NCBI GenBank assembly: GCA_029266495.1 | Contig: JAQSWS010000005.1 | Coordinates: 19,480-83,479 of the forward strand | Direction: 5' to 3' | Length of the DNA stretch: 64,000 bases | Source: Rariglobus sp. | GTDB lineage: Bacteria > Verrucomicrobiota > Verrucomicrobiia > Opitutales > Opitutaceae | Shown: positions 23,405-31,519 of the stretch, one piece after another | Position numbering within the stretch: the stretch's first letter is position 1 | Layout: every line of letters starts with the position of its first letter | Position numbers and translations under genes: made by a program | Notes under the pieces: generated by a model | Seen by the model: only the letters and a program-made list of their open reading frames with translations | Told to the model about the DNA's origin: nothing | Database searches by the model: none

Positions 23405-23861
23405 CCGCCGGATGGTCGAGGGCCCGGGAGACCTCCAGCTCCAGCGCATTAAGCGCCAGATAAATATCCCTTAAAAACGCCGCCAGCGCCCCGAGCAGCA
23501 GGAGGATGCTCGTGACAAACAAAGTCAGAATCACCGCTGAAAAATTAGCCCCGAGGATCGCGTTGGAAAAAATCGCGATCACCAGCAAACCCGAGCTGAA
23601 CATGCTGGCCGCGCCCAACGTCACCGCGAGTTGAACGATTTTGGAACGCCGATACATGATGCGAAGCTGATCCTCGATGTGCCGGCGCTCCGTCCCGCCC
23701 GCCGCATGCGCCTGCCCCGCGAGGATGCGGGTGCGATCCACGACCCGGCCCATGCGATTGGTCATCGTCAACAGCAATGAACCCAGGCCCGTGATCAGAA
23801 TGACCGGCGTGATCGAAAGCTGAATCGTGCGCAGCAAAGACTCGGAAACCGGCATGTCCAT
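23397..23861 (-). CDS. DUF2721-family integral membrane protein
   Basis: 154 residues with three predicted membrane segments: about 14-33 (LSITPVILITGLGSLLLTM), 78-100 and 107-128. Between the first two is a cytosolic loop with TNRMGRVVDRTR and a basic helix (QLRIMYRRSKIVQLA), the hallmark of DUF2721. Function of the family is not known. Start at 23861 (a second ATG two codons later is equally good). The 8-bp tail-to-tail overlap with the HAD gene means no room for a terminator between them. Confidence 0.8.
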   Translation of the reverse strand: MDMPVSESLLRTIQLSITPVILITGLGSLLLTMTNRMGRVVDRTRILAGQAHAAGGTERRHIEDQLRIMYRRSKIVQLAVTLGAASMFSSGLLVIAIFSNAILGANFSAVILTLFVTSILLLLGALAAFLRDIYLALNALELEVSRALDHPAVK

Positions 23862-23945
23862 GCCGGCATACCGTCACGCCTCGGTCCGAATGGCAATTCC
23901 CCGCGTTTGATTTTTCAGCCGAAGCCGTGTTCATCTTCGCCCCAC

Positions 23946-26171
23946 GTGGCCGCCTCTCCCGCCAATTCCGACACCCTGACCGGCGTTCTTGAACGCATCA
24001 TCTTCTTCAACGAGGAGAACCACTACACCATCGCGGAGTTCCGGCCCGACGCCACCGAGGGCAAGGACGCCAAGGTCACCATCACCGGCCCCCTCCCCGG
24101 CGTCCAATGCGGCGAAACCCTCCACCTGCGCGGCTCGTGGACCAGGCACGCGCAACACGGCGACCAGTTCAAAATCGACACTTTCCGCTCCGAACTCCCG
24201 TCGAGCGTGTATGGCATCCGCAAATACCTCGGCAGCGGCCTCGTCGAGGGCATCGGCAAGGTCTACGCCAACAAGATCGTCGACGCCTTCGGCACCGCGA
24301 CCTTCCGCGTGCTCAGCGAGGAATCGGGCAAACTCCGCGACGTGCCGGGCATTGGCAAAAAACGCGCCTCCGCCATCAAGAAGGCCTGGGACGACCAGCG
24401 CGCCTTCCGCGAACTCTACATCTTCCTCCAGACCTATGGCGTCACCACCGGCCAGTGCGTGAAGCTCGTCAATAAATACGGCGCCGAGGCCAGACGCGTC
24501 CTGACCACCGAACCCTACAAGGTTGCCCGCGAAATCGACGGCATCGGTTTCAAGACCGCCGATCGCATCGCCATCAACCTCGGCTACGCCAACGACGCCC
24601 CTCCCCGCCTCGACGCCGGCCTGCTCTACGCAATGGAGACGCTCCAGGAAGAGGGCCACACCGCGCTCCGCGAAGCCGGCCTCATCGAGCACGCCGCTCC
24701 GCTCCTTGAAACCGAGGCCCGCTTCCTCGAAGCCCGCATCAATGCCCTCGTCGAGGCCAGGCAACTCGTCCGCCATCCGCCCGCCGGCGTGGACAACCCG
24801 CTTCCCGGCTCCGCGTTGATCCAGCTGCCCGCCAACGACCGCGCCGAACAAAAGATCGCCGCCACCATCGTCCGCCTCGGCAAGGTCGGCAGCGGACTCC
24901 CGCCCATCAAGGCCGACGCCGCCGTCGAATGGGCCCAGCAAAAAGCCGGCTTCGCATTCGCCGACCTCCAGCGCGACGGCCTAAAAAACGCCCTTGTATC
25001 CAAAATATCGATTCTCACCGGCGGGCCTGGAACGGGTAAAACCACGATCCTTCGCGCCCTCGTCGACATCCTGAAGGCCAAAAAAGTCCGCGTGCACCTC
25101 GCCGCGCCCACCGGCCGCGCCGCCCAGCGCCTCGCCGAAACCACGGGCGGCTTTGCCTCCACCATCCACCGCCTCCTCAAATACGATCCATCCAAAGGCG
25201 GTTTCGTCGCCAACGAACACCAGCCCCTCGCCACCGATTTTCTCGTGGTGGACGAGGCTTCGATGCTCGATACGCGCCTCGCCGCCGCACTGCTCCAGGC
25301 CGTGCCGTCGCGCGCCCACCTCCTCCTCGTCGGCGACATCGACCAGCTCCCGTCCGTCGGCGCGGGCAACGTCCTCAAGGATCTCATCGCCACGCAGCAG
25401 GTGCCGGTCACGCGGCTCAACGTCATCTACCGCCAGAAGGGCCAGAGCCAGATCGTCACCACCGCCCATTCGATCAACGCCGGCGAGACCACCCTCCCGC
25501 CCTCCGTCAACGAAGTCTCCGCCGCCCAGGCCTGGAGCGACCTCACCTTCATCGTCGCCGATTCCGCCGAGGACTGCGTGCGCAAGACGATCCAGCTCTG
25601 CACCGGGTTCATCCCCGCGCACTACGCCTGGTTCAATCCCGTCAATGACGTGCAGATCCTCGCGCCCATGCACAAGGGCACCGCCGGGGTCAGCAACCTC
25701 AATGTCCAGCTCCAGGCCGCCCTCAATCCGCACGCCCGTGGACTCCGTGGCCCGCATGGTGAATACCGCCCGGGCGACAAGGTCATCCAGCTCCGCAACA
25801 ACTACGACAAAAACCTGTTCAACGGCGACATCGGCGTGATCGCCTCCGTCGACGCCGAGTCGGGCACGCTCACCGCAAAATTCGACGGGGACGCGCACAC
25901 CTTCGATCGCGGCGAGTTCGGCGACCTCGCGCCCGCCTACGCGATCAGCATCCACAAGTCGCAGGGCAGCGAATACCCCGTAGTGATTATTCCACTACTG
26001 AAGGCCCATTTCATGATGCTCCAGCGCAACCTGCTCTACACCGCGATCACCCGCGGCAAGAAAAAGGTTTTTATCGTCGGCGAACCGGCGGCCTACGCCA
26101 TGGCCGTGCGCGCCAACGATGCCCGCACCCGCACCACCCATCTCCGGGAAAAACTCGCCGCGGAAAAATGA
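23946..26171 (+). CDS. recD2: RecD2-type ATP-dependent 5'-3' DNA helicase
   Basis: 741 residues from the GTG at 23946; a TTG at 23907 would add 13 residues, and neither has a clear ribosome binding site. It has the N-terminal OB-like/RecD2 region (LTGVLERIIFFNEENHYTIA), helix-hairpin-helix motifs (YLGSGLVEGIGKVYANKIV, DVPGIGKKRASAIKKAW), Walker A GGPGTGKTT near 359-367, Walker B VVDEASML near 433, GDIDQLPSVG, and a C-terminal SH3-like insert and UvrD-type motif (AISIHKSQGSEYPVVI, LLYTAITRGKKKV). The length and lack of RecBC context mark the stand-alone RecD2 class, a helicase linked to repair and fork processing rather than RecBCD. Confidence 0.93.
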   Translation: MAASPANSDTLTGVLERIIFFNEENHYTIAEFRPDATEGKDAKVTITGPLPGVQCGETLHLRGSWTRHAQHGDQFKIDTFRSELPSSVYGIRKYLGSGLVEGIGKVYANKIVDAFGTATFRVLSEESGKLRDVPGIGKKRASAIKKAWDDQRAFRELYIFLQTYGVTTGQCVKLVNKYGAEARRVLTTEPYKVAREIDGIGFKTADRIAINLGYANDAPPRLDAGLLYAMETLQEEGHTALREAGLIEHAAPLLETEARFLEARINALVEARQLVRHPPAGVDNPLPGSALIQLPANDRAEQKIAATIVRLGKVGSGLPPIKADAAVEWAQQKAGFAFADLQRDGLKNALVSKISILTGGPGTGKTTILRALVDILKAKKVRVHLAAPTGRAAQRLAETTGGFASTIHRLLKYDPSKGGFVANEHQPLATDFLVVDEASMLDTRLAAALLQAVPSRAHLLLVGDIDQLPSVGAGNVLKDLIATQQVPVTRLNVIYRQKGQSQIVTTAHSINAGETTLPPSVNEVSAAQAWSDLTFIVADSAEDCVRKTIQLCTGFIPAHYAWFNPVNDVQILAPMHKGTAGVSNLNVQLQAALNPHARGLRGPHGEYRPGDKVIQLRNNYDKNLFNGDIGVIASVDAESGTLTAKFDGDAHTFDRGEFGDLAPAYAISIHKSQGSEYPVVIIPLLKAHFMMLQRNLLYTAITRGKKKVFIVGEPAAYAMAVRANDARTRTTHLREKLAAEK

Positions 26172-26316
26172 GCATGCCGCCCCGGCTCACCCGCGTTCTC
26201 GGGACCGCCTGGGGATCATACCCCAATTCCCCCGCCGGGGCTTTACCTCCCCCCGCGTTGATCTAGGGTCGCCTCTCCCTCCACCCTGCGACCCGTTTTC
26301 CAAGGAATATTCGCAC

Positions 26317-27930
26317 ATGCTCATTAACCGCATTCTTCACCTGGAAGATGATGCATCCGACGCCCTCCTGATTCGACGCACACTGGAACGTGCGGGCATC
26401 AACGTGAACGTCACGGTGGCGATGGATGCCAGGGAATTCCACGCCGCGCTTTCCGGCGGCGGCCATGATTTGATTCTATCCGACAACTGCGTGCCGGGGT
26501 TCGGCAGCCTGGAGGCGTTGCGCGAGGCACGTTCCCGCCACCCCGACATCCCGTTCGTCTGCGTTTCCGGCATCTGGGACGAAAAAGCCGTCGACGAGCT
26601 GATGGCCCAGGGCGCCACCCACTGCGTGTTAAAATCCAGGCCGGTCCAGCTCGTCGCCGTCGTCCGCCAGGCGCTCGCCTGCCAGCAGGCCCGGAGGGAA
26701 ACGGCACGACTCGTCGGCATGCAGAAGGCGTCGGCCCTTCTGGTCAGCGCGGTGCAGGCGCTCTCCCACGCCCGTGACTTCGACACCATCCGCAGGATTG
26801 TCCGCCACGCCGCGCGCGAACTGACCGGCGCCGACGGCGCGACCCTGGTCCTGCGCGAGGGCGATCACTGCCATTACGTGGACGAAGACGCGATCTCCCC
26901 GCTCTGGAAAGGAAAACGCTTTCCGCTTTCCGCCTGCATCAGCGGCTGGGCGATGATCCACCGGCAATCGGTCGCCATCGCGGACATCTACGCCGACCCC
27001 CGCATCCCGGCCGACGCCTATCGCCCGACCTTCGTCAAGAGCCTGCTGATGGTGCCCGTTCGTTCCGACGATCCGATCGGGGCGATCGGCAATTATTGGG
27101 CGTCACCCCACCACGCGGAACCACGCGAGATCGAGTTGCTGGAAGCCCTCGCCAACACCACCGCGGTCGCCTTGGAGAACGTGCGCATCTACGCGGAACT
27201 CGAACAGCGGGTGCAAGAGCGCACCCGTCAGCTCGAGGCGGCCAACCGGGAGCTGGAGACGTTCTCCTTCTCCGTCTCGCACGACCTCCGTTCGCCGCTG
27301 CACAGCATCGGCGCGTATGCCGAATTCCTTGAGGAAACCGCCCCTCCGCCCACCGACGCGGAACGCCGCGAATACCTGATGCACATCCGCCAGCAGACCG
27401 TGCGCATGGGCCGCATGATCGAGGATTTTTTGCGTCTCGCCCAGCTCACCCGCGCCGACCTCAAGCCCGAACCGGTCGACCTCGTTCAAATCGCGACCGA
27501 ACTCGTTCCCCAACTGGAGGCCTCCTCCGCCGGCCGGCAGGTTGAATTCATCCACCCACCCGCCCTGCCCGCCCTCGGCGACCCGCGGCTGCTTCAGGCG
27601 GCCCTCCAGAATCTTCTCTCCAACGCATGGAAATACACCGGGCGTCGCAAAGGGGGTGCCCGGGTTGAACTCGGCAGGCTCGTGGCCGAAAGCGGACCGG
27701 CGGTTTTCTTCGTGCGCGACAATGGTGCGGGCTTTGACCCGCGGTATCTCGACAAGCTGTTCACCCCCTTCCAGCGACTCCACTCGGCGGGCGAATTTCC
27801 CGGGTCGGGCGTCGGCCTCGCCACCGTGCAGCGCATCATCCACAAGCACGGCGGACGCATTTGGGCCGAGGGGAAACCCGAGGAAGGCGCGACCTTTTAC
27901 TTCACGCTCGTGCCGGAGCCGGCCGCCTGA
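26317..27930 (+). CDS. Receiver-GAF-histidine kinase (phytochrome-type kinase domain)
   Basis: 537 residues, soluble. Receiver domain (about 3-122) with D11/D12 and phosphoacceptor D56 in LILSDNCVPG; GAF domain (about 145-300) with SACISGWAMIHRQSVAI; coiled coil; HisKA with His near 322 (FSVSHDLRSPLHSI); HATPase (about 420-535) with LQNLLSNAWKY, DNGAGFDPRYLDKLFTPFQR and GSGVGLATVQRI. The ATG at 26317 is preceded by AAGGA about 10 bases upstream. This REC-GAF-HK type usually receives phosphate from another kinase and also reads a small ligand or redox state through GAF. No regulator partner is adjacent. Confidence 0.9.
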   Translation: MLINRILHLEDDASDALLIRRTLERAGINVNVTVAMDAREFHAALSGGGHDLILSDNCVPGFGSLEALREARSRHPDIPFVCVSGIWDEKAVDELMAQGATHCVLKSRPVQLVAVVRQALACQQARRETARLVGMQKASALLVSAVQALSHARDFDTIRRIVRHAARELTGADGATLVLREGDHCHYVDEDAISPLWKGKRFPLSACISGWAMIHRQSVAIADIYADPRIPADAYRPTFVKSLLMVPVRSDDPIGAIGNYWASPHHAEPREIELLEALANTTAVALENVRIYAELEQRVQERTRQLEAANRELETFSFSVSHDLRSPLHSIGAYAEFLEETAPPPTDAERREYLMHIRQQTVRMGRMIEDFLRLAQLTRADLKPEPVDLVQIATELVPQLEASSAGRQVEFIHPPALPALGDPRLLQAALQNLLSNAWKYTGRRKGGARVELGRLVAESGPAVFFVRDNGAGFDPRYLDKLFTPFQRLHSAGEFPGSGVGLATVQRIIHKHGGRIWAEGKPEEGATFYFTLVPEPAA

Positions 27931-28130
27931 GTTTCGTTCCCCGCGTCCCCCACCACCGCCCCGACCTCGCTCGGGCGCGCGACCGCTGCCGCCAGCCTTC
28001 TTCCATGGCTTCATCGTTTCTCGCGTGAAAATGTCTCGTCATTGCCTCCGGATCTTCGCCACGGCGCGCCAATGAATTTTGCTTAAATTGCGCCAAGGGT
28101 TGAAATCGACGTCTTTGTATCGATGATTCA

Positions 28131-28148
28131 GGCGGATACGAATCCGCC
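28131..28148 (+). promoter_or_regulatory. Perfect hairpin in leader of the 28188 gene
   Basis: GGCGGAT-acga-ATCCGCC, 7-bp perfect stem and 4-nt loop, 40 bp upstream of the ATG at 28188. No T tract follows. The rest of the 257-bp gap 27931-28187 shows no coding potential; it is more AT-rich in its second half (28060-28130), where the promoter probably lies. Confidence 0.4.
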
Positions 28149-28187
28149 CATCGTCACCCCCCTCTCACCCCCAACTTCCTTCACCTC

Positions 28188-28802
28188 ATGAATGTCCACG
28201 CCCGCATCTCCAAGGAATGGCGCCGTCGCATGACCTTGATGGCGCTTATTCTCAACGGCTCGGCCCTCTGGTTCTGCTACGACGGCCTGATCGCCTGGCC
28301 CGCCGAGGAAAAGCGCTATCAGCAACTCGTCACCCTCACCGCCGGCACCGTGTCCGAAGGCACCAAGCCTACCGAAAAAGACCCCGCCGTGACCCGCGCC
28401 TGGGAGCAATACGCCGCCGCCAACAACCTCAATCCCAAGGTCCCCAAGAACCGCTCGCCCGGCGACCTCGCAGGACAACGCATCATCGGCGGCGTCATGC
28501 TCTTCTTCGGTCTGAGCTTCCTCGGCTGGATGGCGCTCCAGCATCGCAAAAGCGTGCGCGCCGACGGCGACATCATCACGGGTGCCGGCGGGGAAACCGT
28601 CCACTTGGATACCATTGTCGGAATGGACCGTCGCAAATGGAGCAACAAGGGCATCGCCTACGCCATCTACGAAGTGAACGGCAAACGCCGCCGGCTCTGC
28701 CTCGACGATCACAAATTCGCCGGCTGCGAGAAAATCATCCTTGAAGCCGAACGCCGCATCGCCGCCCGCGCCGCCGCGTCCACCCCCGCCGACCCGGCAT
28801 AA
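28188..28802 (+). CDS. Small membrane protein of unknown function
   Basis: 204 residues with two likely membrane helices: about 14-34 (MTLMALILNGSALWFCYDGLIAW, broken into two parts) and 98-116 (IIGGVMLFFGLSFLGWMAL). The loop between them (35-95) is polar and contains EEKRYQQL and the charged segment VTRAWEQYAAANNLNPKVPKNR. The C-terminal cytoplasmic part (about 118-190) looks like a small beta-rich domain (DGDIITGAGGETVHLDTIVG, YAIYEVNGKRRRLCLDDHK). I do not recognise the family. The gene stands alone with its own leader hairpin and a downstream hairpin. Function not inferable. Confidence 0.8.
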   Translation: MNVHARISKEWRRRMTLMALILNGSALWFCYDGLIAWPAEEKRYQQLVTLTAGTVSEGTKPTEKDPAVTRAWEQYAAANNLNPKVPKNRSPGDLAGQRIIGGVMLFFGLSFLGWMALQHRKSVRADGDIITGAGGETVHLDTIVGMDRRKWSNKGIAYAIYEVNGKRRRLCLDDHKFAGCEKIILEAERRIAARAAASTPADPA

Positions 28803-28846
28803 GGGATTCGAACGAAACTAAAGTGAATTTCTACGGCTAAGGTAGC

Positions 28847-28866
28847 GCGCGGATTCCGCTCCGCGC
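28847..28866. terminator. Bidirectional terminator hairpin, copy 2 of a dispersed family
   Basis: GCGCGGA-ttccgc-TCCGCGC, 7-bp perfect stem, between the convergent genes ending at 28802 and 28898. Same architecture and near-identical loop as the element at 17935-17958, and like that one followed by a CCTCC run. Confidence 0.55.
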
Positions 28867-28897
28867 CCTCCGGCCACCGCCCTGCACCCGCGCCCCG

Positions 28898-29371
28898 TCA
28901 CACCAGCGTCGGCTCCGCAAACGCCAGCACCCGCGGCCGCACCAGTCGCTCGAAATCGGCATAGGCGATCGTCATGATGTCGGTATGCGTGCAGGCGTTG
29001 AACGAGATGTAGTCATCCTTCGTCAGCGACTCGGCGACATAGACTTCCATGTCGTAGAGATTGCCGAACGGCGGCATCGCACCGATCTCGCACCGGACAA
29101 ACCGCGCCGCGAACTCCTCCTCCCGGGCGAGCCGGACGTTCCGCGCGCCGGTCAATTCGCGGAAATGAGCGAGGTCGATGTGCTGGGTCGAGGGCAGCAC
29201 CGCCATGACCAGGCGATTGTCGAGCCAGACGATCACCACCTTGGCCAGCTCTCGTCCGGGAACATGCGCCGCCTCGGCCACGCGCGATGAACTAAACGCC
29301 GGACGATGACTGCGCACCATGTATTCAACATGCGCCTCATCAAGGTAGGCGCGGAGTAGTTTCGGTGACAT
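28898..29371 (-). CDS. YbaK/EbsC-family aminoacyl-tRNA deacylase
   Basis: 157 residues covering a single YbaK/ProX domain. Supporting segments are YLDEAHVEYMVRSHRPAF (N-terminal helix and strand), a conserved lysine in ELAKVVIVW, LPSTQHIDLAHFRELTGA, IGAMPPFGNLYDMEVYV (the GxxxPFG-type substrate loop) and ISFNACTHTDIMTI. Members hydrolyse mischarged tRNAs in trans (Ala- or Cys-tRNAPro, and others); the exact tRNA cannot be assigned. The gene is separate from any tRNA synthetase, as expected for a free-standing editing enzyme. Its start faces a 134-bp gap holding a strong terminator. Confidence 0.87.
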   Translation of the reverse strand: MSPKLLRAYLDEAHVEYMVRSHRPAFSSSRVAEAAHVPGRELAKVVIVWLDNRLVMAVLPSTQHIDLAHFRELTGARNVRLAREEEFAARFVRCEIGAMPPFGNLYDMEVYVAESLTKDDYISFNACTHTDIMTIAYADFERLVRPRVLAFAEPTLV

Positions 29372-29407
29372 GACAGACTCCTTTTTTGGGGTTGGAGATA
29401 TGTGTCG

Positions 29408-29431
29408 AAAACGGTCGGGCCCGGCCGTTTT
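29408..29431. terminator. Bidirectional Rho-independent terminator
   Basis: AAAACGGTC-gggccc-GGCCGTTTT: a 9-bp stem with one G-U wobble and 6-nt loop, with runs of T on one flank and A on the other. On the minus strand it lies 75 bp beyond the stop of the small cysteine-rich gene (29506-29763), which it would terminate; no plus-strand gene lies just upstream. Confidence 0.7.
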
Positions 29432-29505
29432 TCACAGAGCCAGAATGGTCAAAAAACCATCGAACGCAACCGCCCGTCCGCAGTGCGGACGACTATGAGC
29501 CGGGC

Positions 29506-29763
29506 TTACGATCCCACCCGGATTACCCTGGTTCCCTCCTCCTCCAAATCCACTTCCGCCGTCCCCGCCCAGCACTCATGTTGGGTGCTGAAAACCTGGC
29601 CGCTGCGAAGGCTCAGCGGATGCACACAGCGTCCAAACCCCTCCCAGCGATCCTGATCCAGCAGTTCAAAATGCCGGCACCAATCGCCGCAAGGCTGCAC
29701 GCCCGAATGTCCTTGGTCAGGGATCTTCGTCATCCCTCCTTCACTCGGTCTGGAGCTGATCAT
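29506..29763 (-). CDS. Small cysteine-rich protein (C-x3-C-x2-F ... G-x-C type)
   Basis: 85 residues (or 75 from the second ATG at 29733). The core reads CGDWCRHFE, then WEGFGRCVHP, then ECWAG. This resembles small proteins with a CxxCxxF...GxC...C pattern that likely bind a metal ion or iron-sulfur cluster. The C-terminus is acidic (VDLEEEGTRV). There is no signal peptide. A real gene is supported by the ordered Cys/aromatic spacing and by the terminator placed correctly downstream on the same strand. Against it, the start is unsure: GGAGG sits only one base before the second ATG and nothing is seen before the first. Overlapping plus-strand readings here look non-coding. Function unknown. 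Confidence 0.55.
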   Translation of the reverse strand: MISSRPSEGGMTKIPDQGHSGVQPCGDWCRHFELLDQDRWEGFGRCVHPLSLRSGQVFSTQHECWAGTAEVDLEEEGTRVIRVGS

Positions 29764-30031
29764 ATTTAGGGAATCTTAAGAATTTCCGCACCTTATTCGC
29801 CGATGCGAGACACCAGCTTGCCTCATTCCTCTGGTCCACGCCACCGGCACGCACACGGTTTCGTCGGTTAATCGGTCAGCTCATACCTCCGAAAATCCCA
29901 CCTGCTCGGGAATGGTCACTTCGCCTAATAGACTGTGAAGCCCGGAGACACTTGCAGTCCATTGTCGGCGAAGGCTTGGCCTCGGGAAACTTTCCCGCAA
30001 CCTGCGGTCACACTCCCCACTCTCTCTTTTC
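29764..30031. other. Intergenic region upstream of the M16 peptidase pair
   Basis: 268 bp, less GC-rich than its surroundings, between divergent genes; promoters for both the cysteine-rich gene and the peptidase operon should lie here. No coding sequence is supported. It contains the palindrome at 29983-29997 listed separately. Confidence 0.5.
29983..29997. promoter_or_regulatory. 15-bp palindrome upstream of M16 peptidase gene
   Basis: CGGGAAA-c-TTTCCCG, perfect 7-bp arms with a single central base, 34 bp upstream of the ATG at 30032. The loop is too tight for an RNA hairpin, so a DNA operator is the better reading. The cognate regulator is unknown. Confidence 0.4.
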
Positions 30032-31423
30032 ATGAAACTCCGCCTCCTCCTCGGCCTCGCATTGCTGCCCGCCCTTGCCCTCCGGGCCGAACCCCCGTCA
30101 TCCACGCCAGCTTCCGCCCAGGCCCTCGTGGACGGCTTCACCTACGTAAAGACCCTCGGCGGCATCTCCGAATACATCCTCGATGCGAATGGCCTCCAGG
30201 TCCTCGTGCTCCCCGAGCACTCCGCGCCCGTCGCCACCTTCATGGTCACTTACCGCGTCGGCTCGCGCAACGAGGTCACCGGCACCACCGGCGCCACCCA
30301 TCTCCTCGAACACCTCATGTTCAAGGGCACCGAGGCCTTCAACCGCGAGAAGGGCAACAGCGTCGACCAGCTCCTCGAAAAAGTCGGCGCCGAATACAAT
30401 GCGACCACCTGGCTCGACCGCACCAACTACTTTGCCAACCTCGGCAAGGACCACCTTGAGGCCTACATCGCCATCGAGGCCGACCGCATGCGCAACCTCT
30501 GGCTGCGCGACTCCGACCGCCGCCCCGAAATGACCGTCGTGCGCAACGAATTCGAAATCGGCGAAAACAATCCCATCCAGGCCCTCGACAAGGAAATCAA
30601 CGCCGCCGCCTTCGTCGCCCATCCCTATCACCACTCCACCATCGGCTGGCGCAGCGACATCGAGAACGTTCCCATCGAAAAGCTGAAGGCGTTCTACGAC
30701 ACCTTCTACTGGCCCGACAACGCCACCGTCACGATCATCGGTGACATCGCGCCCGTCTCCGCCCTCGCCCTCGTCAAAAAATACTACGGCGCCATCCCCA
30801 AATCCCCCGCGCCCATTCCGCAACTCTACACCGAGGAACCCGCCCAGTCCGGACCCCGTCGCGTCATCGTCAAACGTGCCGGCCGTCTCGGCGTCGTCGG
30901 CATCGCCTTCAAAACCCCCGCCGCCCGCCACCCCGACATGCCTGCCCTCCAGGTCCTCGGCTCCATCCTCACCTCCGGCAAAAACAGCCGCCTTTACCGC
31001 GCCCTCACTGACAAAAACCTCACCACCAGCGCGAGCGCCGACATCGGCTTTTTTCACGATCCGTCGCTCACCACGATCTACGCCAGCCTCGCCCCCGGAG
31101 CGAAACACGAAGAAGTCGAAAAGATCGCCCTCGCCGAACTCGAACGCGTTAAAAAAGACGGCGTGACCGACACCGAGGTCGGCTCCGCCATCAGCCAGTT
31201 GATCGCCGCCTCCGCCTACGCCCGCGACGGCGCCTTCGCCGTCGCCAGCAATCTCAACGAATACATCTCCAGCGGTGACTGGACCCTCTATGTCACCCTC
31301 GACGAAGCCATCAAGAAGGTCACCGCCGCCGATGTGAAACGCATCGCCAACGACTACTTCAACGAGGACCGCAGCACCACCGGCTGGTTTGTCCCCGTGC
31401 TCGCCCCCGAAGCCGCCGAGTAA
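30032..31423 (+). CDS. M16-family zinc metallopeptidase, catalytic subunit
   Basis: 463 residues with a signal peptide (MKLRLLLGLALLPALALRAE). The inverted zinc motif HLLEH is at residues 90-94 (two His ligands, Glu catalytic), and the downstream acidic ligand region RRPEMTVVRNEFEIGENNP is present. The protein has the two homologous M16 lobes; the second (about 230-460) includes VGIAFKTPA and GKNSRLYRALTDKNL. Together with the next gene it makes the typical bacterial M16B heterodimer of one active and one inactive-type subunit in the periplasm, cleaving peptides or small unfolded proteins. The gap to the next gene is 96 bp. Confidence 0.92.
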   Translation: MKLRLLLGLALLPALALRAEPPSSTPASAQALVDGFTYVKTLGGISEYILDANGLQVLVLPEHSAPVATFMVTYRVGSRNEVTGTTGATHLLEHLMFKGTEAFNREKGNSVDQLLEKVGAEYNATTWLDRTNYFANLGKDHLEAYIAIEADRMRNLWLRDSDRRPEMTVVRNEFEIGENNPIQALDKEINAAAFVAHPYHHSTIGWRSDIENVPIEKLKAFYDTFYWPDNATVTIIGDIAPVSALALVKKYYGAIPKSPAPIPQLYTEEPAQSGPRRVIVKRAGRLGVVGIAFKTPAARHPDMPALQVLGSILTSGKNSRLYRALTDKNLTTSASADIGFFHDPSLTTIYASLAPGAKHEEVEKIALAELERVKKDGVTDTEVGSAISQLIAASAYARDGAFAVASNLNEYISSGDWTLYVTLDEAIKKVTAADVKRIANDYFNEDRSTTGWFVPVLAPEAAE

Positions 31424-31519
31424 CCTCCACCTCTTTTCATCGCAGGGCCTCACCTCGCGTGCGGCCGCGAATACCAGCGATTACCCAACGGCCGGACGCA
31501 AAGTCAGGCCCCACAAAAT

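Noticed and set aside
29386..29769. Plus-strand reading of 127 codons overlapping the cysteine-rich gene
   Set aside because: No conserved motif, crosses the bidirectional terminator at 29408-29431, and the minus strand has the ordered cysteine pattern.
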